A stretch of DNA of 64,000 bases, taken from Plantago major (Eukaryota; Streptophyta; Magnoliopsida; Lamiales; Plantaginaceae). Shown in pieces: positions 21,527-32,198 of this stretch. Below the pieces are notes generated by a model. That model was not told the DNA's origin. It saw only the letters and a program-made list of their open reading frames with translations, and searched no databases. Position 1 is the stretch's first letter. Each line of letters opens with the position of its first letter. The DNA is taken from contig CM048844.1 in assembly GCA_026545765.1 (NCBI GenBank), positions 66,544,035 through 66,608,034 of the forward strand, written 5' to 3'. Made by a program: the position numbers and the translations under genes.

Positions 21527-23987
21527 GCTCAAAGTTTTGTGCCAGTTGATTTACTCAAGGCTTTCCAGAAGCACACTCTCAAGAAACATCTAAAGTGCTT
21601 CAGACAATGGCAGAAACTCAGAAAGGCTGACCTTTCTGAAATAGCACGAGTAATCGACGTCCCAGAAAAGAGAGCAATAGCCCTAAATCTGGAAGACTAC
21701 ATCCATGCATTGTTCCCAACAGAGTCTTATTCTTTTGCCAATCTGATGCATGAAGACTTCACTCATGAAGTAGCATAAAAACTTCTAGCAGATTTCAAAA
21801 CTACGGATGCTCAAACCCAAGAGCAGATGGTAACCCATCCTGCATTGCCTAGTAAGCTCACTACTTACCCAGCTGAGCAAGAAGAAGTGAATGGGAGAAT
21901 GATTACATTCCCAAATGTGATCAACTTGATTTCAGAAGATGAAGAAGAAATGGACGAGAATGATTATCAAGTACCCCCTTCTGAGCATCCAAGTCAAGAA
22001 AACAAGAAGGATGATGATGATGATGATCAGAATGATGATCCCCAACCTGGAAACGGCGGGATTCAGAAAGTTAGCAAAGGAAGTGCAGAAAAGGCCACTC
22101 CTTCCAATGCTCAGAAAGCCCCATCATCATCACCTTCAAAGTCTCATCAGAAAACCCAACAGGCAGAACAGAACGATATACTTGAAGAGATATCTGCCGC
22201 TGAGTTCAGGATTGAACAACTCAGAAAGGTGTTGGAAGAAGAAAAGAGAATCAACTTAGAGTGTCAAGCTCTTGTTGATGAAAAGGAAGCCAAAATTCAA
22301 AAGCTCAAAGAAGCTAACACCCAGGAATTGGCGCTCCTAGATGAGCAAAGAAATCTAAAAGATGCCATTGTTGTCAGTTGCTGAAATAGATGCCATGGAT
22401 GACAATGATGATGAAGAAGATGATCTTGATCGCATCGAAAGACCTTCTACATCTTCTCGTAAAGACACTTGATGGAAAGCAGAAAAAGGTTGTCAATCTG
22501 CAAACTATTCAAGAAAAAGATGATAAGAGTGATGCTGAAAACAACCAAAACTTGATTACTGACGCAGAAGATGAGAGACTTGTCACTCAACACAAGAGAG
22601 CTCTACTTGCTCCTCATATATTCTCTGCACCAAGTAGTTCAAGAAGTGAAGAGCACCGTGCCAGAAATAGTATCTTTTTGGAACTGGTTAAGCAGAACCA
22701 CGAGCTGAAGAAAGAAATCCAAGAATTGGTCAGGGTGCACAATAATCTCCAGAAAAACTTTTACTCACTCTCTGAAGCTTATGCCATTATGAGTCAGTCA
22801 TTCATGACTAAGGGGGAAGAAGAAGAGATGCCTCGAAGCGAGGAAGAAAGAGAAAACAATCTATGCCTCCTCCTCAAGTCAACTAGTCATCAAGAACACC
22901 GGAGATGCCTGTTGAAGAAGTTGTTCCAGATCAACCAAATGTAAGGTCGAGAAGTATGGTCACTAGGGGAACCAAGTCCCTTAGGATCTCAGAAGGGAAC
23001 AACCAGAATAATCCTGAAAAAGGAGAAGACCAAGAAGAAGGAGAAGTGAGAGACCAAGAAAGCTGCAAGCCTCCATTGTTGAACTTCAATGATGATGATG
23101 AGGATGAATTTGATACAGATGAACATCCACTTCACAAGAGAAGAAGGCAAGCAAGCACCTCACAACCTCCACTGGCAGCAATGCCTTTGGAAGCCAGAAC
23201 TCCTTCTGGAAATACCAAGTCAATACAAGGAACTTCCACCAGCACAGCCCCAAGGCAGGAAGAAAGCGTTAGAGGATCTCCTGACAGAAGGCCACCCAAC
23301 AGAAAAGCAAGAAGGGATTCCCAGTTTGGCAGAACAAACAGAGAAATTGTTCAAGAAAAGCCAACTGATGTCCACATTGAATATGTGAAGACGAGTAATG
23401 AAGAGTCTTCATATAGGTGCAGCATTCTGAACAAGAGAGGGTATTGGATTCTGGAACTACAACATTTACTTGTCAATGATAAGTTTCCAACTCCCATCCT
23501 CAACCAGATACTGAAATGGAGAGAAGGCAAGCCAGAATTGCTAAAATCTGAGCACCTTCATGCCTGGCTAAACTTTGAAGTAGAGAAGAGAAACGATGCC
23601 AGAAAGATGGACCTCTCCTTTGCCTGTCCTTACCCAAAGCCCGATGATGTACACAAGGTACGAAAAATGGATGGTAGCTACAGCAAGAAGAACAAACTAG
23701 GAGTTTCAACCTATGAGTCATTCTATATGACATTGGATGAATACCTAGATGATATACACTATCTGGAAGAAATATACAAATATTTCAACCTATCTCAGCT
23801 GCAAGTAGACCATGCCTGGGTCTGGGGAAGATACTTCTGGGTCAAATATTTTCTGAGGAAAAATCATAAACTTGGCAAGAGTTACCAAGAAATATGTGAT
23901 TTGTCCAGAAAGACAGAACTCTCTGTCAGAAGGACTCTTTATGACTATGTCCAAGAATGCAAAAAAGTGGATGATTATGTCAACTGA

Positions 23988-24403
23988 TCCAGAAAGGGTG
24001 CTGAAGAACTTGAGGTTTCTGAACCTAAGTTATTTTTGAAGACATGAAAACTAGTATCTTAGACTGTTTACTTGGAGCTTGGACTCTCCTGTTGTTCTAA
24101 TTTACTTAGTATGTTTTGTTACTTTTTGTAATCTTGCTGATTGTTTCTGAATTTCTCTATCTGTAAAAGTTTCATCTCACTCTGTAAACTGTACCTTTCT
24201 GAAGATCATACTCTCAGAAACATTATAATAGATGACAACTTATCAGCAAAGATCACTTCTTGTGATTTGGTTGATGCATACTTTCTACACTAAATTCAAC
24301 TAAAATTGAATATCATTTGAAATGATTAAGTGGCGGATTGTTTTCTCTTCCAGGATTACAAATTTGTAATAGGACTTTAAAAGATAGTCATGGATGACTG
24401 ATC
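23988..24403 (+). other. Element B 3' untranslated region (unit 1)
   Basis: About 416 bp between the ORF3 stop and the PPT. T-rich, with no ORF of note. A matching stretch (ctgatcaaaaa...ggggaaatttg, cagcaaagatcac..cttgtgatttgg) occurs before the LTRs of A and C, so the 3' UTR is conserved among the elements. Confidence 0.7.
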
Positions 24404-24418
24404 AAAAAGGGGGAAATT
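24404..24418 (+). promoter_or_regulatory. Polypurine tract, element B (unit 1)
   Basis: aaaaagggggaaatt directly before the 3' LTR TGTTAGG. It primes plus-strand cDNA synthesis. Confidence 0.92.
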
Positions 24419-25843
24419 TGTTAGGAATATCTGTTAGTATTTTGATCATTCATCACATGTTCTTATCTTTGCCAGAAAGGTGATTAAGTACTGTTAGTTC
24501 ACTTGAACATTGTAAATGAGGAAATCACTGAGTATGATTAGTCTAGTAAATCTTGTATTAGGATTATAGTTTTCTGAATGTAATTTTTTATTTCCAAGAA
24601 GACCATGAAGATCAATCCTAGCAATGGAGCTTTTCTGAAGATTACAAGACCGAAGATTGCACAAGATTTATGAAGACACCAAGGTTTAGTCTCACTCGGA
24701 AAGACTATGTCCGTAATCCTTTCTTAAGTGCATTTAGTTACTTTTGAAACATGATTCTGGAACATATGACATCATGAGTATGGAGCATGCAAGCCATCAA
24801 AAAGGCTAATGTATCCGTTGAAGACTACAGGACAAGAAATAGTACATGTGCATTAATTGCATCGGCAGAAAAGCCGCTAAAGCACAGTCCTCTCTGAGAT
24901 GAGACAAGGACTTCTGAGTACTCATTTCAAGATAAGTATAGACTGAATTTGAATTGTGTCTAACGGATAACATCCCAACGACTCTCTAATTCATCTATAA
25001 ATATCACACTTAGATCTTTGAAATACAACGACGAAGAACGATCTAACTTGCAAACTTACAATCTAGCAAAGTATTCTCTCAAGCACTCTACTACCCTTTC
25101 TGAAAGCTTTCTGTTGCTTGAAGAATCACTAGTAGTTCTAAGTTGTCCTGAACCTTAACAAGAGATTGTTATTCGTGAAAGAGTTGAACTATCAGATAAC
25201 CTTTCTGAAGCTCATTCTCCAAAACGGACATCAATTACTTGGGTCAGTAAAGAGCAGATTGCCATACACTGATCAAGTGTATTAAGTAGTCTTGTTCTAT
25301 TAGGCTCTCCGGAAACATAACTGAAAAGTTATACAAGAAGCCTCTCTGACAAACCTTATAACCAACACCATCAAGGCGTGGAGTAGAGGAAGTACTTGAT
25401 TTAGGAAATCAGGGAATAAATCCAAGGTTATCTGAGTAGAGGAAGTACTTAGCTCTAGGAGCTGGGGAATAACTCAGGGGGAACATTTGGTTGGGAACCA
25501 TTTGTTTAGGAATCTTAGAATAGGATTATTGTAAGGTGAACTCAATTATCTGTTCTAGTGAATTCTAGGTCTCAGAAAGACCGAAGTGGATTAGTTGGAG
25601 GATTACGCCACCTCCAGATACCACTATACTTGCTGTGTTATTTACCTTTCTGTATTTATCTTTCAGCAAAGCACACACACTTACTTATTGTTTCTGCACT
25701 TACCTATCTTAAAGTCTTCCGCGCTCTGAGTTTAAGTATCAGAAACCCCCCGGTTTCTGAGAAACTGTATTTATCGACAAAAGTTTAAAAGACTATTCAC
25801 CCCCCCCCTCTAGTCTTTTACTTTGCCGTTATCTGGACCAACA
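24419..25843 (+). repeat. Element B 3' LTR (unit 1), 1425 bp
   Basis: TGTTAGGAATATC start and GGACCAACA end, with the same TATA and C-run layout as the 5' LTR. It differs from the 5' LTR by scattered substitutions and small indels, including a shorter C run. Confidence 0.92.
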
Positions 25844-25848
25844 GTATC
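25844..25848 (+). repeat. Target-site duplication GTATC, right (element B, unit 1)
   Basis: Directly follows the 3' LTR and matches 10969-10973. Removing one copy plus element B rejoins A ORF3 from ...YFDGQ to a residue run LSLL.EYETT in frame. Confidence 0.9.
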
Positions 25849-28353
25849 TCTCATTACTCGATGAGTACGAAACCACCGTTCTGACAAAGTAGATGGAATA
25901 CATTTCACAATGGTAGAAAGTCAGGAGACTTAGCCTTAAAACTCTGTTTAAAGATGGTGATGACGCACAAATGAAAGAGCAGTATGAATCCCTGGAAGAT
26001 TTCGTTCATCGATTGCTTCCAACCGATAAACATAGGATCTGTGAATGTATAAGTACGGGATTTAGAAATACTGTGTGCGACCATTTGGTGGAACTCTTTC
26101 AGAATGGTGTAAACATGATGCATCTACGGATAATTCGGATGGTGATAATGATAACAACGATGATCAACCACCTGGAGTAGGCAGAACAAAACTCTACAAA
26201 GAAACCATCAGTTGTTGCAAAACAATCTGAGAAGAAACCAACCACTTCTGCCTCTCACCATCAAGATGATTCCTCCAGCAAGAAGCTACACAAGGACATC
26301 TTAGAACTCTCTGATGATAATCCGACTCTGCAGCAACTGCCAGAATTAGAGTCCAAGATATCTCATCTCAGAGACTTGCTAACACAGGAAGCTACACAAC
26401 ATCTTGAGGTAAAAACCAAGACGACAGAAAAGGAAGCCGACCTCAAGAAAATTAAGGATCTCATTCTCAGAGAGGAAGCAGCTCTACAGGAATTACAGAA
26501 TCTCCAGAGTCTTAAACAAGTAGCTATTGACAAGGCGAATCAATACAGAGAGACTGCTATGGAATAATTGAGAACTTCCATTAAACAAGGTAAATAGGAT
26601 GCTGACAACCGAAATTTCGAAGAAGCAGCAGAACATAGGGATTCAACGCCTCTGAACGACAAATACACTTCACAGGACTTTTCTCCACCAACGCTTGACC
26701 CCTTGATGATAATTCCGGTGCCAAAATCTGTCCTTTTTTCTTCTTCAGCAAAATGGCTGAGCAATTTGAAGAAATAACCTTAAATCTTTGTGCGCTTATT
26801 TTTCAAATGATTCATATCGTCAAGTGTACCCATTCCAAATTGGAGTATGTATGGACTGAGCAAGAACAGATCTTTGAGAATTTGTTTAAGGAGTGCTCTG
26901 ATCAAGCCAAGGAGCTTATAGAGTCTGCACCTCCTGCCTTCCAGAAACTTGCAGCACTACTTTCCAGAAGGATCACTACTTTATCCTTCATTCAGATAGA
27001 AGAGGCCATGCAAAGAACGGAAGATGAGGATTTAATACAGCTCATCGACTACCTCTCCACTGTGGCTATTGAGAATATACCAAAAGTGGTCTCTGCGGTA
27101 GCAAAGCTAAATGATGAAGAAACTGGTTTTGCCAACCAGAATATGCTTTTAAGAGTTGAACTGCAAGAAATCACTCGAGCTTATAAAGGATTACAAGGAA
27201 GCTTTGCCTCCATCTCAGAATCCTTTGTGAAGCTGTCAGAACGTATTGATCAACCTCCTATGACTAAGGGAGGAAATGGAAAAACCAAGAGGAAAAGCAA
27301 ACAACTGACTTTATCTGATGCTTTGCCTCTACAAAGTACCTCTAGTCAAGCTCTCCTACCACCACCTCCACCTGTTACTAAAGAGTCTCACGAAGTTCCT
27401 AAAGCTGCAAGAGCTCAAGGAAAAGAAGAATCTTTAGAGACTATGCAGAACATGTTGAAGAGCCTTCTGAAAAGAAAAATAAAGTTGGTCAAGATGGAAA
27501 CAAGGCCTCAGTGGCAACTCATCAGGAAGAAGATGATGAGGAAAAAGACCCTACACCTCTTATTCGAAAGAGAAGTGTGGGATTTCCAATTGGACCAGAA
27601 ATTACTTCTGCAGTACCTACTCAAGAAGGTACAAGTAACAGAGAGCTTTCTAAGAAAGAGGAAAGGGAAGCATTTAGACAGGGGAAGATCAAAGAACGAA
27701 TTGAAAAACTTCAAGGAGTTGATGAAGAAGTACTAATAAAGTATGAACCAACTCCAGAAGATCTGAACTCAAATGTCTATAAGTGCATCAATGGTTTATG
27801 GGTAATGGGCATCAATAGTTTAATATTTGCCTCAAAACCTTTCCCAAAACCAGTCTTCCTTCAATTGATAGCCTGGAGAAAGAACAAAAGGAAATTGCTA
27901 TCTGATGAAAGATTAAAAGACGCACTATACTTCGAGATAATGGTCAGAAAACAAGCTATTGAAAAAGAGCTTACTGACGTTTTCCCCTACTACAGACCAA
28001 ATGATGTGTATTTGAAACTCAATGTTCTTGGTAACAAGATGGTACTAAAAACTACAGTAATAGTCTATGAAAACTTCTACATGACAGAGGAAGAATACAA
28101 GCTAGATCTGAAATACATGAGTAAAGTGTACCAAGAACTGAAGTTATCTTCCATACAGATTGAGCATGCCTGGCTCTGGGGCATATATCTTTGGGTCGAA
28201 AGGACTCGTGCAGCATGTAAGACAGAAAGATCATACAAGGAGTATGTTATAACCTCCAGAAAGTCTGAACTTCTCATCAGAGAAGCTCTCACTGACTACT
28301 CAGACAATATCATCAGATACTCTGCTTACATTCGACTAGATGATGAAGAATGA
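25849..28353 (+). pseudogene. Element A ORF3, C-terminal part (unit 1)
   Basis: Continuation of A ORF3 beyond the B insertion. It opens with EYETTVLTK then stops (TAG), and includes EDFVHRLLPTDK, homologous to the EDYIHALFPTE clause of B. A deletion at about 26105 removes about 149 bp present in unit 2. A coiled-coil block (about 26270-26567), a segment starting MAEQFEEI (26753) with helical repeats, a proline run (LLPPPPPV) and a lysine-rich patch follow. A frame change around 27420-27510 leads to the C-terminal module (27700-28353) with HAWLWG and a stop at 28351-28353. The same frame change is in unit 2, so it predates duplication or marks an unrecognised intron. Confidence 0.75.
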
Positions 28354-28718
28354 AAAAGGATGAAGGCTAGCTAGTTAGGATGTTCACTTGGAACTTGGAC
28401 TTTCCTGTTGTCCTACTAGTTGTGTATTTTTGATTTTTTTCTGATTGTACTTACTACTTAATTATCTTATAAAAGTTATCTGTGCTTACCTTGTAATTCT
28501 GTTATCTGATTAACCTACTCTCAGATACCTTTTTAATGAAAAGATAACTTGTCAGCAAAGATCACACCTTGTGATTTGGTTGATGTCTTACTTTCTACAC
28601 TTAAATAAAAAGAATGATAAATCATAAGAAATGTTTAAGTGGTGGATTGTTTCCTCATCCAAAGTCGTAATAGGTTTTTAAAGGTAGTCATAGGTGACTG
28701 ATCAAAAATGGGGAAATT
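28354..28718 (+). other. Element A 3' UTR and imperfect PPT (unit 1)
   Basis: About 365 bp, similar to the B 3' UTR. It ends in aaaaatggggaaatt (28704-28718), a PPT broken by a T, immediately before TGTTAG. Confidence 0.75.
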
Positions 28719-28981
28719 TGTTAGAAAATATCTGTTTAGTTTTGATCAGTACACCATAATGACTTACCTTAGTTCAGAAAGTTATCTAGTACTCTTGGTT
28801 CACTTGAACATTGTAAAAGAGGAAGTATACTTAGTATGATTAGTCTAGTAAATCTTGTATAGGATGTTAGGTCTCTGAATGTAATTTTATATCTTTGATG
28901 AAGACCAAGAAGAAGGCATCTAGCAGAAAGAGCTCAACTATCTGAAGATATGAAGACTGCACAAGATTACTGAAGACTAAG
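28719..28981 (+). repeat. Element A 3' LTR stub (unit 1), 263 bp
   Basis: Starts TGTTAGAAAATATCTG after the PPT and is cut at ...gactaag, where a second LTR begins with its own TGTTAGGAATATC. It shares many blocks with the following LTR (acttgaacattgtaaaagagg, gtctctgaatgtaatttt) but is diverged. Confidence 0.85.
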
Positions 28982-30220
28982 TGTTAGGAATATCTGTTTA
29001 GATTTTGATCAGCAACCTAATGACTTATCTTAGCTCAGAAAGGTGGTTAGTACTCTTGGTTCACTTGAACACTGTAAACGAGGAAAATCACTAAGTATGT
29101 TAGTCTAGCAAATCTTGTATAGGATGTTAGGTCTCTGAATGTAATTTTTATATCTTCGAAGAAGACCAAGGAGAAGGCATCCAGCAGCAGAGTTCAACCA
29201 TTTCTGAAGTTTTGAAGACTGCACAAGATTGTTGAATACAAAGGTCATCAGATACCTATGTCCAGATATCTTGAATAAATAAGTGTTTTTTCAATAAACA
29301 AGTTTTGCAAAAGGATATCTGAACGAGGAAAAGTGCCCACAGATATCTACACTCAGATATCTGAGAACACAAGGATTCTGGGAAACAATGTTTCAACAGG
29401 TATCTGGAGATGAGAAGGTCTCTGGATAGGGACATGCAATGCATCAGAAAGCGTACATAGTTCAGTTGGCACTACAGGACAAAAATAGTACAATGCAATA
29501 AATGCGCAGACAGAGACATCTGAACAAAAGAGGAAATCTCTGAAGAGAGATAACATCTTTTGCAGTACTATTTTCAGATATCAATAGTTTGAATTTCATT
29601 ATGCCTAACGGATACTATTCAAACCACATGATTTTCAACTATAAATATCATCACTTAGAATGCTTAAAAGACACACACTGAACACACCTTGAACTTACAG
29701 AACGAACTTATTTCATTCAAGCATACAAGCCTTCAACCTACTTACTGTTTAGCTTACAGTTGCGACTAACCTTTTGAATCCTAAGTAGCACGAAAGTTCT
29801 AAATGTCCAGATCCTTAACAAACATTTCTATCTGTGAAGGAGTTGAATCAAAAGATCAAGTATCTGAGTTTCATTCTCCAGAACATTTAACAAAGACTTG
29901 GGTCTGTAAAGAACATATCACCATACATTGTGAAGTGTGTTAAGTGATTCTTGTTCTATAGAGTATTCCTACATAACTGAGAAAGTTATTAAGACTACTC
30001 ACCTGACAAACTACTTTAACCAACACCTTAAACGGAATGGAGTACAGGAAGTACTTAGTTTGGGAAACTAAGGAATAACACCAAGGTTACTGAGTATAGG
30101 AAGTACTTAGCTGGGAGCCGGGGAATAACTCAGGGGGAACACCTGGTTGGGAACCTAGTGTATTTAGGAATCGAGAGAAGATATTTGTAAGGTGAACTCA
30201 ATTATCTGTCTTAGTGGATT
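28982..30220 (+). mobile_element. LTR fragment D, 3'-truncated, inserted in A LTR
   Basis: Begins TGTTAGGAATATCTGTTTAG and runs 1239 bp through a TATAAATA (29640-29647) to ...ctgtcttagtggatt. There it is replaced by the end of an inverted LTR. It is the same LTR family as element C, closer to it than to B. It is either the remains of a separate element or of a solo LTR. The partner end is not in the unit. Confidence 0.8.
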
Positions 30221-31841
30221 TGTTGGTCCAGATAATGGCAAAGGAAAAGACTGGGGGGGGGGGGGGGTCAACAGTCTTTTACAACTTTTGTTGATAAACA
30301 CAATTTCTCAGATATCTGTGATGATATCTGATACTTAATTTCAGAGAGCGGAAGACTTTTCTGTGATAAGTGCACGTGCTCAGCAAGATATGTGTAAATA
30401 CTCAGCAAGGTAAATAAAGCAAGTAATAAATTGCATAAAGTAAATAACACTGATCTTTATAGTGGTATCTGAAGGTGGCGTAATCCTTCAACTAATCCAC
30501 TTCGGCCTTTCTCAGACCTAGAATCCACTGAGACAGATAATTGAGTCCACCTTACAAATATCTTCTCTTGATTCCTAAATACATTAGGTTCCCAACCAAG
30601 TGTTCCCCCTGAGCTATTCCCCGGTTTTCTCAACCAAGTACTTCCTATACTCACTAACCTTTGAGCTATTCCTTAGTTTCCCAAACTAAGTACTTCCTAT
30701 GCTCAGTAACCTTGGAGTTATTCCTTAGTTTCCCAAACTAAGTACTTCCCGACTCACGCTTAAGGTGTTGGTTAAGGTAGTTTGTCAGGTTTGGTAGATT
30801 AATAACTTCTACAGTTATGTAATACTACCTTCTTGAACAAGAGTCACTTAACACACTTCACAATGTGTGGTGATATGTTCTTTACTGACCCAAGTCTATG
30901 ATAAATGTTCTAGAGAATGAATCTCAGATACTTGATCTTTAGATTCAACTCCTTCACATATAGCAACGCTTGTTAAGGATCAGGACACTTAGAACTTTCG
31001 TGCTACTTAGAATTCAAGAGCTTAGTCGCAACTATAAGCTGAAGTGTAAGTAGGTTGAAGGCTTGTATGCTTGAGAGAAATATACCACTAGTTGTATTAT
31101 CAAAGAAGCTTGGTATTTTCAGTGAGTTCAGTGTGTGTTTCAAGCATTCTAAGTGATGATATTTATGGTTGAAAATCATGCCGTTTGAATAGTATCCGTT
31201 AGGCTTAATGAAATTCAAACTATTAATATATGAAAATTGTATTGTAGAAGACGTTATCTCTTTTCAGAGATTTCCTCTTTTGTTCAAATGTATCTGTCTG
31301 CGCATTTATTGCATTGTACTATTTTTGTCCTATAGTGCTAACGGAACTATGCACGCTTTTTGAAGCATTGCATGTCCCTTTTCAGAGACCTTTGCATCTC
31401 CAGATACCTGTTGAAACATTGTTTCGCAGAAACATAGTTTTATCCAGGGTATCTGAGTGTAGATATTTGTGGGCACTTTTCCTCGTTCAGAAACCTTGCG
31501 TTCTCAGATATCTTTTGCAAAACTTGTTTATTGAGAAACACTAGTTTATCAAAGATATCTGGACATAGGGATCTGATAACCTTTGTGTTGAGCAATCTTG
31601 TGTAGTCTTCAAATCTTTAAATCTGTTGAACTCTCCTGCTGGATGCCTTCTTCTTGGTCTTTTTCAAAGATATAAAAATTACATTCAGAGACCTAACATC
31701 CTATACAAGATTTGCTAGACTAACATACTTAGTGATTTTTCTCTTTTACAGTGTTCAAGTGAACCAAGAGTACTAACCACCTTTCTGTACTAAGATAAGT
31801 CATTAGGTTGCTGATCAAAATCTAAACATATATTCCTAACA
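30221..31841 (-). repeat. Element C 3' LTR (minus strand), 1621 bp
   Basis: On the minus strand it starts TGTTAGGAATATATG (31841) and ends GGACCAACA (30221). It includes a G run on the + strand (about 30254-30268), equivalent to the poly-C of other LTRs. It is about 200 bp longer than the B LTRs. It pairs as an inverted repeat with fragment D. Confidence 0.88.
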
Positions 31842-31857
31842 AATTTCCCCCTTTTTG
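31842..31857 (-). promoter_or_regulatory. Polypurine tract, element C (minus strand)
   Basis: On the minus strand it reads aaaaagggggaaattt, immediately preceding the LTR start. It confirms the orientation of C. Confidence 0.88.
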
Positions 31858-32198
31858 ATTAGTCAACGATGACTATCTTTAAAACCTATTACAACTTGGA
31901 AGAGGGAACAATCTAACACTTAATCATTTCTTGTGATCTTTTCAATTCATTTTAATTAACTGCAGAAAGTAAACATCAACCAAATCACAAGGTGTGATCT
32001 TTGCTGACAAGTTATCTTTTTATAGATTGATATCTGAGAGTAGGTTCATCAGATATGTTACAAGTAAAGTTTACAGATAACTTTTACAATGATAAGACAG
32101 TAAAGCTCAATCAGCAAGATACAAAATACATAGTTAACTAGGACAACAGGAGTAACCAAGCTCCAAGTAGACATCCTAATAAACTAGTCTTCAAGTCT
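31858..32198 (-). other. Element C 3' UTR (minus strand)
   Basis: Carries the same conserved clauses as the B and A 3' UTRs (reverse complement of aatcacaaggtgtgatctttgctgac). No ORF seen. Confidence 0.65.

Larger units (their letters stand above)
19217..23987 (+). pseudogene. Element B ORF3 (unit 1), very long third ORF, broken
   Basis: Starts MAPKKMTTK. The N-terminal module contains LLGEFTPSDW, GGVDQISMERW and FGLRICYILETMGI, paralleled in A. A basic patch (AKRKRAQGK) suggests nuclear import. The middle is acidic, repetitive and intron-bearing. An 'ED(Y/F)(V/I)H.L(F/L)PT' clause ends at TAA 21776-21778. A polar coiled-coil region follows (22160-22380; 22680-22800). The C-terminal module (about 23380-23987) contains GYWILELQHLLV and DHAWVWG and is shared with elements A and C. 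No convincing signal peptide or membrane anchor was seen. Breaks: frame changes at about 19530, 20370-20570 and 22380-22470, a 256-bp deletion at about 22685, and a frameshift at about 22900. Function unknown. Confidence 0.78.
10974..25843 (+). mobile_element. Complete copia element B nested in A ORF3 (unit 1)
   Basis: LTR retrotransposon of 14.87 kb with 5' LTR, PBS, gag, pol (protease-integrase-RT-RNase H, the copia order), ORF3, PPT and 3' LTR, flanked by GTATC on both sides. It shares the position and orientation of the copy in unit 2, so it inserted before the unit was duplicated. All ORFs are broken. Its large size comes mainly from a roughly 5-kb ORF3 region. Confidence 0.93.
6838..28981 (+). 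mobile_element. Copia element A, 5'-truncated, interrupted by element B (unit 1)
   Basis: SIRE/Maximus-like Ty1/copia element that starts abruptly inside RT at the 25S junction. It continues through the RT tail, RNase H, a TATA-bearing spacer and ORF3, and ends with a PPT and the first 263 bp of its 3' LTR (28719-28981). Its 5' LTR, gag, protease, integrase and N-terminal RT are absent. Element B (10974-25843) sits inside ORF3. A is an older and more diverged relative of B: their pol proteins are clearly homologous but their LTR starts differ. Confidence 0.88.

Noticed and set aside
30254..30268. Poly-G run as assembly padding
   Set aside because: It is the reverse complement of the poly-C present at the same LTR position in all other copies, so it is part of the element, although its exact length is unreliable.
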